This document shows positions 43,801-45,193 of a DNA stretch of 45,193 nucleotides, one piece after another. Location of the stretch: the NCBI GenBank assembly GCA_964478775.1, contig CAYZJC010000010.1, positions 1 through 45,193 of the forward strand, written 5' to 3'. The notes beneath the pieces were generated by a model, which was not told the origin of the DNA, made no database searches, and saw nothing but the letters and a program-made list of their open reading frames with translations. Origin of the DNA: PNMQ01 sp964478775 (lineage in GTDB: Bacteria > Pseudomonadota > Alphaproteobacteria > Paracaedibacterales > CAIOTO01). How positions within the stretch are numbered: position 1 is the first letter of the stretch; each line of letters opens with the position of its first letter. The translations under genes and the position numbers were made by a program.

Positions 43801-45193
43801 ACTGGATGTTACGAAAATTAATCAAGCTACAGGAAATCCTCTCTTCTTTGATGTGTGCGTTTTGAATCAAGTTTTTTCAGATAGGCCTTTATCTCTATTA
43901 TTTCCTAACGGTTTTTTGAATGTAAGAAATGGGCAAGGCTTAAATGTATTAGAATATGCATTAATAGAATATAAAAAAGGAAAGAGTGTGATATTCGGCT
44001 TCACTGACTACGTTCGCACTGCGCTGAAAAAGACAGGGACAAGTTATAAAGACTATTTATTGCCTTCAATCTATAACGATTTTAGATCTCATATTCGTGG
44101 TAATATTGACTGGTTGGATAGGACTAACACGTTTTCATCGCACAGTGCGCAAAAATGGGTTCATGAACTTGACGAAGCTATTATTTCAGACAACTACCTT
44201 AACATCAAAACTGTTTTCCAAGATTGCCCATCCTCTAATTTGTTAGGTTTTTATTTGTTTTCAGATCCTGAATTTATAATAATGAATAATTATCACAATT
44301 TGCAAAACGAATCACTTAAGGAGCTTGAAACTTGGAAACAATCGGTACTGGTACCTTTGTCACAAAATGAAAATATGGAATCAATTAGTAACGTTGTTGA
44401 CAAGTCCCCATTACATATAATTTTATTTTGTGCTGACAAAATTATTGCTGATTCGACACTTAGTCCCCAAACTCAATGTCAGTTGATGAATGATCTTTCT
44501 CAGAAACGACTGAAACTAGTTGAGGGATGGAAAACACAAATGAATCAGGCACTTGAGGAAGGAAAGTATTCTAAGATAATGACACTTGCTTCCCTGCCAG
44601 AGGCTTACTATCCTGGTATGGATAAACGCTTAGCAATATTTTCTGTGCNNNNNNNNNNCTGTGCCAAGAGAAAATTTTTCGAAAAGGGAAAAGTTGTCGG
44701 ATGAATTACACAAGCAGTTTCAAGATAAGCCCACTGATTTTTTTGCAAATATAGCAAATGTTGATTTTAGTTTGTTTTCTCATTATTACATAAGTAAACT
44801 TTTTGAAGAAAAATATGCAGACCATACACTATTTATATTGAATTCATTTTTTAAATCTTATTCTCAAGAAGAAAGAGTTAAATATCTATTAGGGCAGGCT
44901 GAATGCCCTGTCAATTATTTAATGCAGTCATTATATAATGCCAAAGATGATTTAAAAATAACCCGTATGATGTTAGATTGGGCAGGCTGTGATGCTGTAA
45001 TTGAGGCTATGTCATGTGAACAAAAAAATCTTTTTCTCTCAGAATTGATGCAAAAAGATTTAAGCTTGCTAGATTATGTGTTTGATAATGCATCTTACGG
45101 ATTATGTTCAGTCGAACCCGGGAATGATTTTTTTGATGACGCCTTGCGTATTGTCCCAGCTGATAAGTTGATTGCATTTATTGGTGCTAATAT
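40892..45193 (+). CDS. Giant exported Nudix-domain protein with YHGTT domain and ankyrin-like region (partial)
   Basis: Starts MNMKKITSSLLLTCTL...STAVFA, a signal peptide; in-frame GTG 40847 and ATG 40853 upstream are alternatives. A Nudix domain follows, with the Nudix box at 41159-41233: GGQSDEKDE, then seven residues, then RECAEESMG. This is one residue longer than GX5EX7REUXEEXG. Next come a charged helical linker and, from about 42280, a second domain opening with VYHGTTSENGHA, which recalls the His-containing HGT motif of PARP/ART-like folds but is unproven. The last part, from about 43190, is helical, with ankyrin-like stretches (HLVRFGHNEGLTTLLM, NVRNGQGLNVLEYAL). After the N run the frame continues if the repeated CTGTGC is overlapped, giving SVPRENFSKREK, and stays open to the window end. 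A secreted effector is inferred; a periplasmic Nudix enzyme would otherwise be unusual. Confidence 0.8.
44649..44658. other. False gap (10 N) between overlapping contig ends
   Basis: The six bases CTGTGC occur directly before and directly after the Ns. Overlapping them removes the Ns and restores a continuous frame through to the window end, so no sequence seems to be missing here. Confidence 0.8.

Noticed and set aside
1..45193. CRISPR array, insertion sequence, prophage, tRNA or rRNA genes
   Set aside because: The repeats present are in-frame coding repeats without spacers. I found no transposase, integrase or terminal inverted repeats, and no tRNA-like cloverleaf or rRNA sequence in the intergenic regions I read.

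Overview
The window looks like an AT-rich alphaproteobacterial chromosome segment, probably from a motile, host-associated or intracellular lineage. An affinity to the Holosporales/Paracaedibacter-like groups is an inference from gene content, not shown directly. The alphaproteobacterial signals are a BamF/DUF3035 lipoprotein gene next to lspA, the flagellar order fliL-fliM-DUF6468-motE, lgt followed by a MidA-type methyltransferase gene, the acidic insertion in the GyrA C-terminal domain, and a small basic ALRANLRRRK protein. Four runs of N interrupt genes: 1615-1714, 21106-21115, 33444-33453 and 44649-44658. They are treated as assembly gaps, not as mutations.

Left flank (1-8.2 kb, all minus strand): four genes for exported proteins follow one another. 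In transcription order they are a phospholipase D-type nuclease (7638-8210), a Gly/Pro/Tyr-rich protein (5565-7448), a very large Cys-rich protein made of about 30 CGxGG units (1224-5400), and a membrane-anchored coiled-coil Pro/Tyr-rich protein running off the window (1-1082). The Cys-rich gene contains two nested tandem duplications (432 bp and 261 bp periods), a nine-lysine tail and a gap caused by the repeats.

Central region (8.2-32 kb): mostly ordinary housekeeping and envelope genes. They include a nitronate monooxygenase-like flavoenzyme, a thiolase, bamF, lspA, a HisC-like aminotransferase, the flagellar cluster (motE, DUF6468, fliM with an unusual 165-residue acidic N-terminal extension, fliL), a bifunctional class A penicillin-binding protein, lpxK, gpmI, a CIO-type cytochrome bd operon (cydA, cydB and a DUF2474 small subunit), trmB, ppa, lgt and midA. 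Three exported proteins of unknown or loosely known function are interspersed (19334-20581, 23357-24541, 27489-28523). lgt, lspA and the lipoprotein BamF together represent the lipoprotein maturation pathway and one of its substrates.

Right flank (32-45.2 kb): a small RRM RNA-binding protein, an exported Ala/Pro-rich protein, a PAS-containing methyl-accepting chemotaxis protein, and a likely operon of gyrA, an AmpG-like MFS transporter and the small basic protein. GyrA has Met at the position of E. coli Ser83. The window ends inside a very large exported protein (from 40892) with an N-terminal Nudix domain, a middle domain with a YHGTT motif and a long helical, ankyrin-like C-terminal part. 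It resembles a secreted host-interaction effector. Together with the Cys-repeat cluster it is the most novel content of the window.
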